Assembly: GCA_009782475.1 (NCBI GenBank)
Contig: WRIZ01000006.1
Span: forward strand, 30,742-94,741
Direction of reading: 5' to 3'
Source: Oscillospiraceae bacterium
GTDB taxonomy: Bacteria > Bacillota > Clostridia > Oscillospirales > UBA929
DNA length: 64,000 nucleotides
Shown: one piece after another, positions 17,007 through 27,666 of the stretch
How positions within the stretch are numbered: position 1 is the first letter of the stretch
Layout of the letters: the number at the start of each line of letters is the position of its first letter
Program-made: the position numbers and the translations under genes
The notes under the pieces: model-generated
The model's database searches: none
The model's input: only the letters and a program-made list of their open reading frames with translations
Told to the model about the DNA's origin: nothing

Positions 17007-18386
17007 CTACTCTTTCACGATGGAGTAGCGGACACGGTTGCGGCCGCGCTCCTCACGTTCGTCGGCGAATTTTTCATAGACTTGCGGGAAGACGATGTAG
17101 GAAAGCACATCCTCGTCGCTGGCGGCTTTGGCACCGATTTCGGCTTTGCCCGCCTCGAAGCCGGGGGCGAGGGTTTCGGCAAAACGCCCGGTATAGGGTT
17201 TCACATCGCCCAAAACCTGCTTGATTAAATCTTTGCTGACGTCTCCGGGCGGTTGGCCGTATTCGCCTTTGAGGTAGGACGTGACTTCCTTCGAGACGTT
17301 TTTATACCGTTCGCCGACCAAAACGTTGGTGGCGGCCTGAACGCCGACGATTTGGCTGGTGGGGGTGACGAGGGGCGGATAGCCCATATCCTTGCGGACG
17401 CGGGGCACTTCTTCCAGCACTTGAATGAATTTATCCATCGCGTTGGCGTTTTTGAGCTGGCTGATCAGGTTGCTGAGCATCCCGCCGGGGACTTGATAGG
17501 TCAGGGCGTCGGAATCGGTCATCATGACTTTGGGGTCGAGCAGACCGTCTTTGACATACCCTTCCTGCACCGGGCGGAAGAAATCGTTGATCTCTTTCAG
17601 CAGCGTGCGGTTGAGGCCGGTTTCATACCCCAGCTGTTCAAGGGCGTGAACCATGGTTTCGGTGGCCGGCTGGCTGGTGCCGCCGGAGAAACAGGAGATG
17701 GCGGTGTCGATGCAGTCAACGCCCGCTTCCACCCCTTTGAGATAGGTCATGAAAGCAAGGCCGGTGGTGCAGTGGGTATGGAGGTGGAGGGGCAGTTTGC
17801 TGTTTTCTTTAATCAGCTTCACAAAATCATAGCATTCTTGGGGGCCGAGGATGCCCGCCATGTCTTTGATGGCGATGCTGGTGGCACCCATCGCCTCGAT
17901 CTGCCGGATGATTTTCGCCCAAGTCTCGTCGGTATGCACCGGGCTTTGGGTATAGGAAATGGTCACTTGGGCGTCGCCGCCGTGTTTGACCGTTTCGCTG
18001 ACCGACACTTCGAGATTGCGCAAGTCGTTGAGGGCGTCGAAGATGCGGATGATGTCAACGCCGTTTTTGATGGAGAGCTCGACGAATTTGCGCACCACGT
18101 CGTCCGGGTAATGCTTATAGCCCAAAAGATTCTGCCCGCGCAGAAGCATTTGGAGCTTTGTTTTGGTGACGCGTTTTTTAATATCGCGCAAGCGTTTCCA
18201 CGGGTCTTCGCCCAAAAAACGCAGGCAGGTATCGAAGGTGGCACCCCCCCAGCATTCAAGCGAATAATATCCCGCCTTATCCAGCGTTTCGAGGCAGCCC
18301 TCGAACTTGGAATACGGCAAGCGGGTGGCAATCAGCGACTGCCCCGCGTCACGGAGAACCGTTTCGGTAATACGGACTTTCGGCAT
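17007..18386 (-). CDS. oadA: Oxaloacetate decarboxylase-type carboxyltransferase, alpha subunit
   Basis: About 459 residues; the ATG at 18386 is preferred over a TTG one codon earlier. It transfers the carboxyl group between a 2-oxoacid and biotin. The DRE-TIM-type barrel begins ETVLRDAGQSL and includes ECWGGATFDTCLRFLGEDPW, the lysine-bearing IAIKDMAG, and LHLHTHCTTG with metal-binding His residues. A PYC_OADA-type C-terminal part follows. The protein lacks its own biotin domain, which is encoded separately at 16245-16640. It could instead be pyruvate carboxylase subunit B; the adjacent OadG-like subunit favours a membrane decarboxylase. Confidence 0.9.
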   Translation of the reverse strand: MPKVRITETVLRDAGQSLIATRLPYSKFEGCLETLDKAGYYSLECWGGATFDTCLRFLGEDPWKRLRDIKKRVTKTKLQMLLRGQNLLGYKHYPDDVVRKFVELSIKNGVDIIRIFDALNDLRNLEVSVSETVKHGGDAQVTISYTQSPVHTDETWAKIIRQIEAMGATSIAIKDMAGILGPQECYDFVKLIKENSKLPLHLHTHCTTGLAFMTYLKGVEAGVDCIDTAISCFSGGTSQPATETMVHALEQLGYETGLNRTLLKEINDFFRPVQEGYVKDGLLDPKVMMTDSDALTYQVPGGMLSNLISQLKNANAMDKFIQVLEEVPRVRKDMGYPPLVTPTSQIVGVQAATNVLVGERYKNVSKEVTSYLKGEYGQPPGDVSKDLIKQVLGDVKPYTGRFAETLAPGFEAGKAEIGAKAASDEDVLSYIVFPQVYEKFADEREERGRNRVRYSIVKE

Positions 18387-18530
18387 CAAAAAGAACCAGC
18401 CTTTCCTTGTATTTACACATTCAAAACGCAGTATATCACAGCGGGGTCAAAAAGGGAAGTGTTTTTTCCGCGCCCTGCACGCGAAGCCGCCCGGAACCAT
18501 TTTATGGTATTCGGGCACTTAAACATTCCC

Positions 18531-18559
18531 TTGCCCTTTATGTCGAACCGTGATATAAT
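18531..18559 (+). promoter_or_regulatory. Promoter of the chemoreceptor pair
   Basis: TTGCCC (18531-18536), a 17-base spacer, and TATAAT (18554-18559) with an extended TGA. The start codon at 18592 lies 33 bases downstream behind GGAGGG. Confidence 0.7.
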
Positions 18560-18591
18560 GGTTTTAAGAATTTTTTGGAGGGCTCAGGTTT

Positions 18592-20451
18592 ATGAACAAT
18601 ACTGTCAAAACCGGCTTGAAACGAAAAACACTGATACCAATCATAAGCATCATGGTGGCGATCATCCTCTCCCTGACAATCGTGTCCATGATAAACCTCT
18701 ACAACGCTTTCAATGATGATGAACGCCATGTAAAAGAAGGATTTGACATAAATCTGACCATCGCGGTGGAGACCATGATCAGCCTGCTGGATCAAAACCA
18801 TAAACTTCATATGTCTTACGCGCAGCAAGGGTTGATGACCCAGGAGGAAGCCTACAACGCCGGCTATGAGGCCGCCAGGGACATGATACGCTGGGCGCGG
18901 TTCAGCACGTCACCCAACCACAAAGACGACGGCTACTTTTGGGCGGATATGAAGGACGGAACCTGCATCGCCCATTACCAGCACCATTTGGACGGAACAG
19001 AGCCGAGAAACCGCTGGGAAACGCTCGACCGCAACCCTGTTGAGAGCGAAAAGAAATATTACGTCAGGGAGATCATACAAAACGCCGGAAAATTCACCGA
19101 GTTCTACACCAACCATCCCGACGACCTTGACGGCAACTATAAGAAAATAGCCTATACTCTTTATTTCGAGCCGTATCAATGGTTTGTCAGCACAGGAAAC
19201 TACTACATAGACATAGACGCGATCATGGACGACATCGAATCGCAGAAAATGATGACGCTGATCCTGCTGATCGCCATAAGCGTCACGTTTGGCACCCTCG
19301 GCGTTGTGATCGTTTTGAAGATCCTCAGCGGGATCGTGAGACCGCTGACCCTGCTGTCCGGCTTTATGCACAAAGCAGGTACGACAGGCGATATTACCAT
19401 GACCCCCCAAGACGCGGCAAATGTCGGCAGGATTTCTCAGCGCAATGACGAAATAGGAGCCATCGTCGCAAACACCGCCAGCTTTGTCGGTCATGTGGTC
19501 AAGATTGCCGACGAGCTTGAACGTGTGGCAAAGGGCGACCTGACCACCGAGCTGGACATCCTTTCCAGTGACGACATTATGGGGAACGCCCTCCAGCACA
19601 TGGTCGATAACTTGAATAAGCTGTTCGGCGAGATCAACCAGTCAACCTCGCAAGTCGCAAGCGGTTCCAGGCAGATCGCCGACGGCTCGCAGCTTTTGGC
19701 GCAGGGTTCGACACAGCAGGCCTCCGCCGTGGAAGAACTCTCCTCGGAAGTCAAGCAGATCGCCGAACAGACACAGCAAAACTCCGAAATGGCCAACAAA
19801 GCTGCCGGTTTGGGCAACACCATCAAAGCCAAAGCCGAAACAGGCAGCCGCCAAATGGATGAAATGATGGAAGCCGTCCGAGACATCAATCAGGCCAGCC
19901 AAAGCATCGGCAAGGTCATCAAAACCATCGACGACATCGCCTTCCAAACCAACATCCTCGCCCTCAATGCCGCCGTGGAAGCCGCTAGAGCCGGACAGCA
20001 CGGCAAAGGCTTTGCCGTTGTGGCCGAAGAGGTGCGCAACCTGGCGACCAAGAGTGCCGACGCGGCCAAAGAAACAGGCAACATGATCGCCAACTCGATT
20101 GAAAAGGCCGAGCTGGGAAGCCGCATCGCGGGCAGCACCGCCGAAAGCCTGACCGAGATCGTGGCCGGTATCAACGAGAGCAGCCAAATTGTCAATCAGA
20201 TCGCCTCCTCCTCCGAATCGCAGTCGGCCGGCATCGCGCAGATCAACAGCGGCATCGACCAGGTGGCCAAAGTCGTTCAGCAGAACAGCGCGACAGCCGA
20301 GCAGAGCGCGGCCGCGGCGGAAGAAATGAGCGGCCAGTCGGCAACGCTGGAGGATTTGGTCGCCCAGTTTAAGCTGAAGGGCAGCGAGGGAACACGTCAG
20401 ATCAATATGTCCGGTAAAACTCCCGGAAACAACAGTTACGGGAAGTATTAA
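18592..20451 (+). CDS. Methyl-accepting chemotaxis protein with Cache sensor
   Basis: Membrane chemoreceptor of 619 residues: a first helix at about 13-33, an extracytoplasmic single Cache-type domain ([21 protein letters not shown] and [19 protein letters not shown]) and a second helix at about 219-241. A HAMP-like region and a long cytoplasmic coiled coil follow. The signalling tip has [20 protein letters not shown] and [20 protein letters not shown], the CheA/CheW contact. The ligand is unknown; Cache_2 domains often bind small organic acids. It is the first of two tandem receptors. Confidence 0.95.
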   Translation: MNNTVKTGLKRKTLIPIISIMVAIILSLTIVSMINLYNAFNDDERHVKEGFDINLTIAVETMISLLDQNHKLHMSYAQQGLMTQEEAYNAGYEAARDMIRWARFSTSPNHKDDGYFWADMKDGTCIAHYQHHLDGTEPRNRWETLDRNPVESEKKYYVREIIQNAGKFTEFYTNHPDDLDGNYKKIAYTLYFEPYQWFVSTGNYYIDIDAIMDDIESQKMMTLILLIAISVTFGTLGVVIVLKILSGIVRPLTLLSGFMHKAGTTGDITMTPQDAANVGRISQRNDEIGAIVANTASFVGHVVKIADELERVAKGDLTTELDILSSDDIMGNALQHMVDNLNKLFGEINQSTSQVASGSRQIADGSQLLAQGSTQQASAVEELSSEVKQIAEQTQQNSEMANKAAGLGNTIKAKAETGSRQMDEMMEAVRDINQASQSIGKVIKTIDDIAFQTNILALNAAVEAARAGQHGKGFAVVAEEVRNLATKSADAAKETGNMIANSIEKAELGSRIAGSTAESLTEIVAGINESSQIVNQIASSSESQSAGIAQINSGIDQVAKVVQQNSATAEQSAAAAEEMSGQSATLEDLVAQFKLKGSEGTRQINMSGKTPGNNSYGKY

Positions 20452-20470
20452 GCATACGGGGGGCAAAATA

Positions 20471-22480
20471 ATGAAAATCAACAGTCTCGGATTGAAAATC
20501 TCTTTGATCGTATCGCTGATGATCGCCTTAATCATCACGCTTATGGTTCTCATTGTGGATTCAAGAACGAGTGAGCTTGTGCACGATTTGAATGATATAC
20601 AGGCGGAAACCGCCAACAACGCGCTCGTAAAGACTTTGGAGAACTATGAAAAAGAGGCCTATTCCCTAGCCAACGCGATCGCGGAGTCTCCCGCCGTGCT
20701 GGAAGCCATTCAAGCCGGGAACGAGGACAGGATCAGGCAGGTGCTCGTTTCCTATAGTGAAAGCGTTGACATGATCACGGTGGTTGATAAAGACGGCAAT
20801 GTGCTCGTACGGGCGCACAATGCCACTACGGGCGATAACCTCTTTAACCAAAAAGCCCTTTCCGCCGCCTTGACAACAGGAAACGGTCTCGCCCTGATCG
20901 AAAGGGGCGCCACCGTTAAACTTTCCACAGCGGGCACCGCCGCCGTTAAAGACGCCGAAGGGAACATCATCGGAGCCATCAAATGCGGCCACAACTTGTC
21001 TCTGCCCCGGTATGTTGACGAAATCAAAGAAGCCAGCAACTGCGACGCGACCATTTTCGACGGCGACACCCGCCTTTCCACCACCCTCATCAATGAAAAA
21101 GGGGAGCGGAACATCGGAACAAAAGCCAATGATGACGTGATCAAGCATGTTTTGGAAGGCAAGCAGGATTACCAGTCCCGGATCGAACTGGACGGGAAGC
21201 AATATGCCGTTTACTACTCGCCGCTGATGATCGACAATGAAGCGATCGGTATGTTGTTTGCCGGAGTGAACATTGAAGAGACACTGGCCGATATGAAAGC
21301 CATGAAAACAGTGATTTTATTAACGGGAATCTCTGCCGGGGCAGGGTGCGCGGTGCTGGTGTTTGTCCTGTGCCTGCTGATGATCAGCAGACCGCTCAAG
21401 AAGATCGGACTGTTCGCGGATAAGATACGGAAAGGCCAGCTCGGGCTTTCAACCGCTTCTGAAGAAACCATCAGCGTGCGTTCCTCCGATGAGGTCGGCG
21501 TGTTGGCGCGGACGCTGGAACAGGCATACACGCAGCTAAAGGGGTATATCGGCGAAATCAAAAGCAGCATGGAACTGCTGGCCGAAGGAGACTTAACCCA
21601 CGAGAGCGTGTATGTGTATCACGGGGATTTTAAGATGATAGGAGCCTCCATCAATCTGATCATCAGCAACCTGAGCAAAACGATGACCGATATACACAAT
21701 TCCTCTTCGCAAGTCTCCAGCGGCTCCAAGCAAATTGCCGACGGCGCGCAGTTTCTCGCGCAAGGAGCCACCCAGCAGGCTTCCGCCATTGAGGAACTGT
21801 CCTCTTCCATCACCGAAATCGCGCAGAAAACAAGAGACAACGCCGATATGGCAAACAGAGCCGCGGCACTCGCCAACGATATTAAGAGCAAAGCCGAAAC
21901 AGGCAGCCGCCAAATGGATGAAATGATGGACGCCGTCAGAGACATCAATCAGGCCAGCCAAGGGATCGGCAAGGTGATGAAAGCCATCGACGATATTGCC
22001 TTCCAAACCAACATCCTCGCCTTAAACGCCGCCGTGGAAGCGGCGCGCGCCGGGCAGCACGGCAAAGGATTTGCCGTTGTGGCCGAGGAAGTGCGCAATC
22101 TCGCCGGAAAAAGCTCCGAAGCCGCGAAGGAAACAGGCGCGATGATCGCCGATTCGATTGAAAAAGCGGAGCTGGGGACACGGATCGCCGAAGAGACCGC
22201 CGGAAGCCTGACCGAGATCGTGGCCGGTATCAATGAGAGTTCGCAGATCGTCGGCAATATTGCCGTTTCCTCCGAAGAACAATCGGCCGGCATCGCGCAG
22301 ATCAACAGCGGTATCGATCAGGTGGCGAAGGTTGTCCAGCAGAACAGCGCGACAGCCGAGCAGAGCGCGGCCGCCAGCGAAGAGATGAGCGGCGAATCGG
22401 CCGTTTTGGAAGATTTGGTATCGCAGTTCCGGCTGAAAGGAAGCAATATGAAGGGATTGCCGGGCTCGTCCAAATATTAA
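20471..22480 (+). CDS. Methyl-accepting chemotaxis protein, second of a tandem pair
   Basis: Membrane chemoreceptor of 669 residues, 19 bases behind the first and likely cotranscribed. An N-terminal helix (about 10-28) is followed by a different extracytoplasmic Cache-type domain ([37 protein letters not shown]) and a second helix at about 278-302. HAMP and signalling regions follow. The last ~280 residues are nearly identical to those of the upstream receptor, while the sensor halves are unrelated, so this is a duplicated signalling module with a swapped sensor. The stop overlaps the convergent lipoprotein stop by four bases. Confidence 0.95.
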   Translation: MKINSLGLKISLIVSLMIALIITLMVLIVDSRTSELVHDLNDIQAETANNALVKTLENYEKEAYSLANAIAESPAVLEAIQAGNEDRIRQVLVSYSESVDMITVVDKDGNVLVRAHNATTGDNLFNQKALSAALTTGNGLALIERGATVKLSTAGTAAVKDAEGNIIGAIKCGHNLSLPRYVDEIKEASNCDATIFDGDTRLSTTLINEKGERNIGTKANDDVIKHVLEGKQDYQSRIELDGKQYAVYYSPLMIDNEAIGMLFAGVNIEETLADMKAMKTVILLTGISAGAGCAVLVFVLCLLMISRPLKKIGLFADKIRKGQLGLSTASEETISVRSSDEVGVLARTLEQAYTQLKGYIGEIKSSMELLAEGDLTHESVYVYHGDFKMIGASINLIISNLSKTMTDIHNSSSQVSSGSKQIADGAQFLAQGATQQASAIEELSSSITEIAQKTRDNADMANRAAALANDIKSKAETGSRQMDEMMDAVRDINQASQGIGKVMKAIDDIAFQTNILALNAAVEAARAGQHGKGFAVVAEEVRNLAGKSSEAAKETGAMIADSIEKAELGTRIAEETAGSLTEIVAGINESSQIVGNIAVSSEEQSAGIAQINSGIDQVAKVVQQNSATAEQSAAASEEMSGESAVLEDLVSQFRLKGSNMKGLPGSSKY

Positions 22481-23319
22481 GGCAACGTAAACATTTCCGC
22501 GATCGCGCCCCACGGGACGTCTACCCGTACCACCCCTAAAGTGTGCGGCCCGATGTTGTTTTCAGGGAAAAAGAGCGAGACGCCGTCTTTTGTGATGCAG
22601 AAAGTGTCATACGGAAAGAAGTTCCGGGCGTTGTCTTTGGCGTCTGTCCAGTAATCACCGGGGTTTTCATCAATAAAGGCAACTACAAATTCCAACAGAC
22701 GGGGGGTGTATACCTCCCGTTCCGCGTTGAAAAAGTCGTCGATGGTGAGCAGCCTGCCGTCCGCGGCGGAGAAGGTTTCGCAGAAAATATAGGTTTCTCC
22801 GCGCGCCCCGCCCATATATTCGTGCCGGGTGCGCGAGACGCTGAACAAACCGCCCGCGTTGCATTCAACGGTATAGTTCGCGTCAAATTCATAGGCTCTT
22901 GTGTCAAGAGCGGCTTCCTCCGCCATAAATTCGCACTTGCGGGTGAAGTCGTCGCGGCAGCTCGCAAAATACGTGTCAATGGCGGCGACGCCTGTCTGCG
23001 GGAAACTCCCGTTTGCGGAAAGGGTCGTCGTTCCGCCTTTTTTGAAGGTGTTTTTGTAGGTGATGCTCTCCGCCGTAATGGCGTTGTCACGCCATTCAAC
23101 CGCCAGCTCAACGCTGGGGTATTCGGGCGGCGGAACAGGGGAACCGGACGGTTCCGAATCCGTGACAAAAGGCGGGCTGGGGTCGATGGGGAGAGTTGGT
23201 TCTTCGCCCGAAACAGGCGGCGGAGACTCCTCGGGATCGGGGGATGGGGGTTCCTTACTGCAAGCGGCAAGAAGAGTAAACGATACTATGAATATTAAAG
23301 ATAGACTAAATCTTCTCAA
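22477..23319 (-). CDS. Lipoprotein with a DUF3298/RsiV-like domain
   Basis: About 280 residues. TTG 23319 is chosen as start because AAGGAGGG lies just upstream and it gives a clean signal peptide ([19 protein letters not shown]) with lipobox LAAC. A Pro/Glu-rich tether (about 23-65) leads to a folded domain with [43 protein letters not shown] and a C-terminal [18 protein letters not shown]. That pattern is shared by DUF3298/DUF4163 extracytoplasmic domains, some of which bind lysozyme or peptidoglycan. It overlaps the PHP gene upstream by 14 bases. Confidence 0.8.
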   Translation of the reverse strand: MRRFSLSLIFIVSFTLLAACSKEPPSPDPEESPPPVSGEEPTLPIDPSPPFVTDSEPSGSPVPPPEYPSVELAVEWRDNAITAESITYKNTFKKGGTTTLSANGSFPQTGVAAIDTYFASCRDDFTRKCEFMAEEAALDTRAYEFDANYTVECNAGGLFSVSRTRHEYMGGARGETYIFCETFSAADGRLLTIDDFFNAEREVYTPRLLEFVVAFIDENPGDYWTDAKDNARNFFPYDTFCITKDGVSLFFPENNIGPHTLGVVRVDVPWGAIAEMFTLP

Positions 23320-24085
23320 AACGAACCCTCCTTTGTTCAAACGCCGCGACGTGGGTAAACCCTGCCCTGCGGCACATGTCTGTGCCTTCCGCGATGTATT
23401 TTCCCAAATCAGAACTCCTGTGGGCGTCGGAACCGATTGTTACGATTTTGCCACCGCACTCTAAGAAGAGCGAGAGGATTTTAACCGGCGGCTCGGTAAA
23501 TGTCATGTTCAATTCAATCCCCAGCCCCTTGGACGCCAGCAGTGTAAAGAGCTTGCGCAGCTCCGCCTCATAACGCGGCAGCAGTTCGATCCTGTGCCCG
23601 TTATACCGCAGCATATAACGCAAAGGATAATCAATGTGTCCTAAAACGTCAAAACACCCCCACTCCGCCATCTCGCACAGTTCGGCGAAATACCGCGTGA
23701 GCAGCCCGTGGCAAACCTCTTCCGAGGGATAGCGCAATAGGTAAAAGTCTTTCTCCGCTTTCAGCGCGTGATAAGAGCCGATGATATAATCGTAGGGATA
23801 GGCCGCAACGGCGGCTTCGGCACACCCTTTGTCACGGATGCCCTCGCCCAGCTCGATCCCTAAGAGGAATTTCACACCCGTTTGGTTCTCCGCTTGGGCT
23901 TTGCGATAGGCTAAAAACCGCTCTTCCGCCGGAAGCGGTTGGTAAGAGCTGTTCCCTATATCGCAATGATCGGTGACGCAAAACTCTCGCAAGCCCCTTT
24001 TTTGCGCCGCGGCCAGCATTTCTTGGAAGCTGTCGAATCCGTCGGGGGAATATTCGCTGTGGGTATGGTAATCGGCGAGAAACAT
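23306..24085 (-). CDS. PHP-domain phosphoesterase (histidinol-phosphatase-like)
   Basis: A 259-residue metal-dependent phosphoesterase. It starts MFLADYHTHSEYSPDG with the HTH metal motif, and has CVTDHCD, the Glu of GIELGEG, an IGSYHAL histidine, FDVLGHIDYP and a terminal IGSDAHR, the complete PHP metal-binding set. The arrangement fits histidinol phosphatase (HisK), but no his genes are nearby and the true substrate may differ. It follows the glycosyltransferase gene by 18 bases and overlaps the lipoprotein gene. Confidence 0.87.
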   Translation of the reverse strand: MFLADYHTHSEYSPDGFDSFQEMLAAAQKRGLREFCVTDHCDIGNSSYQPLPAEERFLAYRKAQAENQTGVKFLLGIELGEGIRDKGCAEAAVAAYPYDYIIGSYHALKAEKDFYLLRYPSEEVCHGLLTRYFAELCEMAEWGCFDVLGHIDYPLRYMLRYNGHRIELLPRYEAELRKLFTLLASKGLGIELNMTFTEPPVKILSLFLECGGKIVTIGSDAHRSSDLGKYIAEGTDMCRRAGFTHVAAFEQRRVRFEKI

Positions 24086-24103
24086 AAACGCCTCCTAATA
24101 AGG

Positions 24104-26092
24104 TTAAAAGTTCCAATTATAAGGCAGCCAGCGAAGCAGGTAGTCGGGGTACCATGCCGGCACCTGCGTTCCGCTCAGCGCGGGATAGAAGAGGGCAAAC
24201 AGAAAGACAGAAACGGCGGTGAAAGCGATGGTGTGCCGCGCCCCCCTCTTGGGGCTGCGTTCGATCATGCGGTTGAAGAGATAGGCGATGGCGACGCAGA
24301 TAAAGAGCATCGAGGGGAAATAATGATAGGGGAAGGTGATGCGGGAAATGGGAATCCACGGGACGAGCTGCGAGAGATAGGCGATCAGAATGAACAAAGC
24401 CCTGTGGCTCCGCCGCAGGAAGAGACCGAACCCGCAGGCAACGATGGCTCCCAACCCTGCCCATGTGGTCACAGGATTGGTGAAAGCCCAAAGGGTGCCG
24501 CGCGTCCCGTCGGCTCCGACCGAGTTCCAGTAATACAGGATGGGCTTGGCGTCAACCAGCCACTGATACCAGCGGGCGGCATAATTGTGGGTGGCCTCCA
24601 GCTTCGAGTGGTAATTGTACATTTTGATTTGATTCTCTTTGCAGGCTTCCCATAAGGCTTTGATGAACTCTTTCATGCTTTCAAAGCCGCCTTCGGGCGC
24701 GTTGGGCATGACATAAGGGATATAACAGGTGATATACACAACGCCGGGGATGAGGATGAAGGACGCCAACGCCACCCCCGCTGTCCCGAGGAAAAACGGG
24801 ATAAAGCCGCGTTCGTTACGTCGGCAATAATCGGCGCGGCGCACCTGATAGATGCAAAACAGCAGGAAAAGCCCCGCTCCGGCGTAAGCGCATTGCCACT
24901 TGGCCGCCACGCCGACGCCGAACGACAACCCGCAAAGGATCAGGGGCAGGTTTGTTTTCCAAAAAGAGGCGTTGAAATCGGTGGTGATATAGCGGTACAT
25001 AAAGAGATACATGCAGAGGATGAAGAAGACGCAATAGACGTCGATGGTGGAGATGCGGGTTTGAACAAAGTGCATGAACTCAAAGGCAAAGAGCAGGCTC
25101 CCGCAAACGGAAACGATGGTTTTGCCGAACATCCACTTGAGCAGGATGTAGAGCAGCGGGATCATAAAAACGCCGAACAGGGCGGGCATGAACCGCCAGC
25201 CGAACGGCGTCATGCCGAATAGTTTAATACCGGCCGCCGTGATCAGTTTCCCCAGCGGCGGGTGGGTCGTTTCGTAAGGATAGATACCTTCGATAAATTC
25301 ATAGGCCGTGTAGGCGTGATAAATCTCGTCAAAATGGGTCGAGTTGAGGACATCATACCGTTCCGGCACGAGGTGCTGTTCGTCAAAGAGCTTTACCGCT
25401 TCGGCGTCGAAGATGATTTCGTCGGCCGTCAGGGTGCGCAGGCCGCTTTGGCGGTTATCGGGGTCGTTCCAAACGGTGATGGAGAGTTCGCCCATTTCCA
25501 GCGGGGTGTAAAGCGGCGTGAGACGGAGATATTGGGTTGGCTCCATTAAATGCGTGAGATACTTCACGCTTCTCCAGCGGAAGGTCTCTGAATAATCCTG
25601 CGGCAAACCCTCCTGCGCGATTTCAAGATACTTTTGCTGTTCTTTGCTCCATTCCTGCACCATTCCGCTCCGCCATGTTTTGCCGTCGGCGGAAAATTCC
25701 AGTTTATACGCCCGTTTGTTATACCCCTTAAACAATCCCGTGAAATATTGTACTTCCTCGATCATTTCCGGCCGGCGCAGCTCCAAAACGACCGGGGTGT
25801 TTTTTTCAAAGCGGTGGAAAGACTGCGGGGAAAAGGTGTTGCCCAGATTGAAAAAGGTTACGGCGGCATATATGGCTGTGACCAACAGGATGGGAAGGGC
25901 GTCTTTTCTCGTCATTCCTCCCGATCGCTTTAACGAGAAGAGCGGTTTGTTCCGGCGTTCGATCCACTCCAAAGAGAGGCTCCGCAGTTTTTCATGTCTG
26001 TAATATATATAAAGAAAAAACAGCACATAGATGATGGCCGCAACCGCGAACAGCTTCGGTACAACCATCTTTGCCGTTAAATTTTGGATCAA
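24104..26092 (-). CDS. PMT-family (protein O-mannosyltransferase-like) glycosyltransferase
   Basis: A 662-residue polytopic GT-C enzyme. A membrane helix (about 10-28) and a second hydrophobic segment (about 64-84) are followed by a soluble stretch (about 95-240, VVLELRRPEMIEEVQYFTG... LEFSADGKTW) that looks like a discoidin/F5-8-type domain. The catalytic loop DEIYHAYTAYEFIEGIYPYE with THPPLGK comes next, then about ten helices. Family members move a sugar from a lipid carrier to exported proteins. The discoidin-like insertion before the catalytic loop is common in clostridial homologues. Acceptor unknown. Confidence 0.88.
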   Translation of the reverse strand: MIQNLTAKMVVPKLFAVAAIIYVLFFLYIYYRHEKLRSLSLEWIERRNKPLFSLKRSGGMTRKDALPILLVTAIYAAVTFFNLGNTFSPQSFHRFEKNTPVVLELRRPEMIEEVQYFTGLFKGYNKRAYKLEFSADGKTWRSGMVQEWSKEQQKYLEIAQEGLPQDYSETFRWRSVKYLTHLMEPTQYLRLTPLYTPLEMGELSITVWNDPDNRQSGLRTLTADEIIFDAEAVKLFDEQHLVPERYDVLNSTHFDEIYHAYTAYEFIEGIYPYETTHPPLGKLITAAGIKLFGMTPFGWRFMPALFGVFMIPLLYILLKWMFGKTIVSVCGSLLFAFEFMHFVQTRISTIDVYCVFFILCMYLFMYRYITTDFNASFWKTNLPLILCGLSFGVGVAAKWQCAYAGAGLFLLFCIYQVRRADYCRRNERGFIPFFLGTAGVALASFILIPGVVYITCYIPYVMPNAPEGGFESMKEFIKALWEACKENQIKMYNYHSKLEATHNYAARWYQWLVDAKPILYYWNSVGADGTRGTLWAFTNPVTTWAGLGAIVACGFGLFLRRSHRALFILIAYLSQLVPWIPISRITFPYHYFPSMLFICVAIAYLFNRMIERSPKRGARHTIAFTAVSVFLFALFYPALSGTQVPAWYPDYLLRWLPYNWNF

Positions 26093-26158
26093 TGCCTTTC
26101 ACGTCCCTTTGTGCTCAACTTTTTCCATTATACCATAAAAAACACGGACGCGCAACGC

Positions 26159-26187
26159 TTGTTATTCCCTAGAACCTGTGCTATTGT
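26159..26187 (+). promoter_or_regulatory. Possible promoter for the CotH-like gene
   Basis: TTGTTA (26159-26164), a 17-base spacer and TATTGT (26182-26187), 34 bases before the ATG at 26221. Both boxes deviate from consensus. Confidence 0.4.
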
Positions 26188-26220
26188 AGAACCTGATGGA
26201 TAATGAAAGGCTGATGATCA

Positions 26221-27666
26221 ATGAAATGCAAGAGAATCATCGCGTTTATTTTGCTTTCGGTCATGCTGACAGCATGTACGGCGCAGGAAACGCAGGAGCC
26301 GCCGGAACCTGACCTCGCGCCAACCCTTTCCCCGTCTCCCGCAACGTCCCCGTCCGAAAGCCCTTCGCCGTCTCCAAACCCTTCGCCCAGCCCATCCCCG
26401 GAGCCGGAACCCTCTCCCGAGCCGTCTCCCGAACCCTCCCCGGAGCCAACTCCGAAGACGTCCCCTCTGATCCGTGATGAATACGGCCGGCTTCCGGCGT
26501 TGTATTTAACCACCGACAGCGGCAAAGCCGTCACATCCAAAACGCAATACGTGACGGGGACATTCGCCGTTGAGGTTGGCGGCAATACCTTGTACGACCC
26601 TTCCTTTTCGGTGGGCGAGCAAACGATGCAGATCAGGGGGCGGGGGACGTCCTCTTGGAACTGGCCGAAGAAACCCTACCGCGTCAAGCTGGACGCCAAA
26701 ACGTCCCTCTTCGGGCTTCCCAAAGCGAAGGACTGGATCCTCCGCCCCAATTACTCGGATAAATCGCTGATCAGGGATCACATCGCGTTTGTCATGGGCA
26801 ATACCTTGGAAAACATGGAATTTGTGCCCCATTCCGTTCTTGTGGACGTATATTTCAACGGTTCTTATCAGGGCGTATACGTCTTGTGTGAGCGGATCGA
26901 GATCGACAAAGGCCGTTTGGAGCTCGACGTCTCCGCGGAGGAGGATACCGGCTACCTGATCGAGGTCGGCGGGATGGAAGACGGCGACGTCTTGGGGGTC
27001 GATTATTTCAACGCGGGGACGATTACCTTAGCAACGGTGAAAAACCCCAAGCCGGAGGAGCGGACGGCGGCTCAAATGCGGTTTATCACCGACTACGTCA
27101 AAGCGGCGGACGCCGCCGTGGCAAGCCTGACGGGGTATGAAGACTACATCGACGTCCCGTCGCTGATCGATTGGTTTATCCTGCATGAGCTGACCTTTAA
27201 TTTAGACAGTTCCTTCCGCAGGAGCTGCTTTATGACGAAAAACACCGGCGGCAAACTGCGAATGGGGCCGCCTTGGGATTTTGACCTGGCCTTCGGCAAC
27301 CACTTCCGTTACAACAACACGCCCAATGTGTGGGCGTGCGTTTCCCGGGCGGACGGCTACGTGGACGTCACGTGGATGGATCATCTGCTCAAAGACCCCA
27401 GCTTCACTTCCCAGCTAAAAAAGAGGTGGGAGGAAGTCGGGGACGGGCTTTTGGAAACCGCCTTGAACGAAATCGACCTGTGCGAAAAGGTGATCCATCT
27501 CTCGCAGGAGGAGAATTTCAAGGTGTGGGCGATCATGGACAGGCAGGTCGCCTTTGAACCGGCCAATGTCGCCAAACTAACAACATATGCCGGAAAACTC
27601 CAGCATATGCGTGATTTTTTGAAGACGCGGAAAACATGGATGGACAACGCTATTTCAGCTTTTTAA
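26221..27666 (+). CDS. CotH-kinase family lipoprotein
   Basis: A 481-residue secreted protein. The signal peptide ends in a lipobox (LLSVMLTAC, Cys19). A Pro/Ser/Glu repeat tether (about 30-82) precedes the CotH domain with MQIRGRGTSSWNWPKKPYRV, LFGLPKAKDWILRPNYSDKS, a VYVLCERIEIDKGRLEL segment and MGPPWDFDLAFGN near the C-terminus. CotH proteins are atypical kinases of spore-coat proteins; bacterial surface versions are widespread in gut Firmicutes. Its 3' end overlaps the convergent membrane gene by 17 bases. Confidence 0.9.
   Translation: MKCKRIIAFILLSVMLTACTAQETQEPPEPDLAPTLSPSPATSPSESPSPSPNPSPSPSPEPEPSPEPSPEPSPEPTPKTSPLIRDEYGRLPALYLTTDSGKAVTSKTQYVTGTFAVEVGGNTLYDPSFSVGEQTMQIRGRGTSSWNWPKKPYRVKLDAKTSLFGLPKAKDWILRPNYSDKSLIRDHIAFVMGNTLENMEFVPHSVLVDVYFNGSYQGVYVLCERIEIDKGRLELDVSAEEDTGYLIEVGGMEDGDVLGVDYFNAGTITLATVKNPKPEERTAAQMRFITDYVKAADAAVASLTGYEDYIDVPSLIDWFILHELTFNLDSSFRRSCFMTKNTGGKLRMGPPWDFDLAFGNHFRYNNTPNVWACVSRADGYVDVTWMDHLLKDPSFTSQLKKRWEEVGDGLLETALNEIDLCEKVIHLSQEENFKVWAIMDRQVAFEPANVAKLTTYAGKLQHMRDFLKTRKTWMDNAISAF

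Noticed and set aside
17253..18716. A 487-codon plus-strand frame opposite oadA
   Set aside because: Antisense shadow of a clearly recognisable carboxyltransferase; no domain features of its own.
19642..20619. Minus-strand frame opposite the first chemoreceptor
   Set aside because: Shadow of the repetitive coiled-coil coding sequence, repeated opposite the second receptor too.
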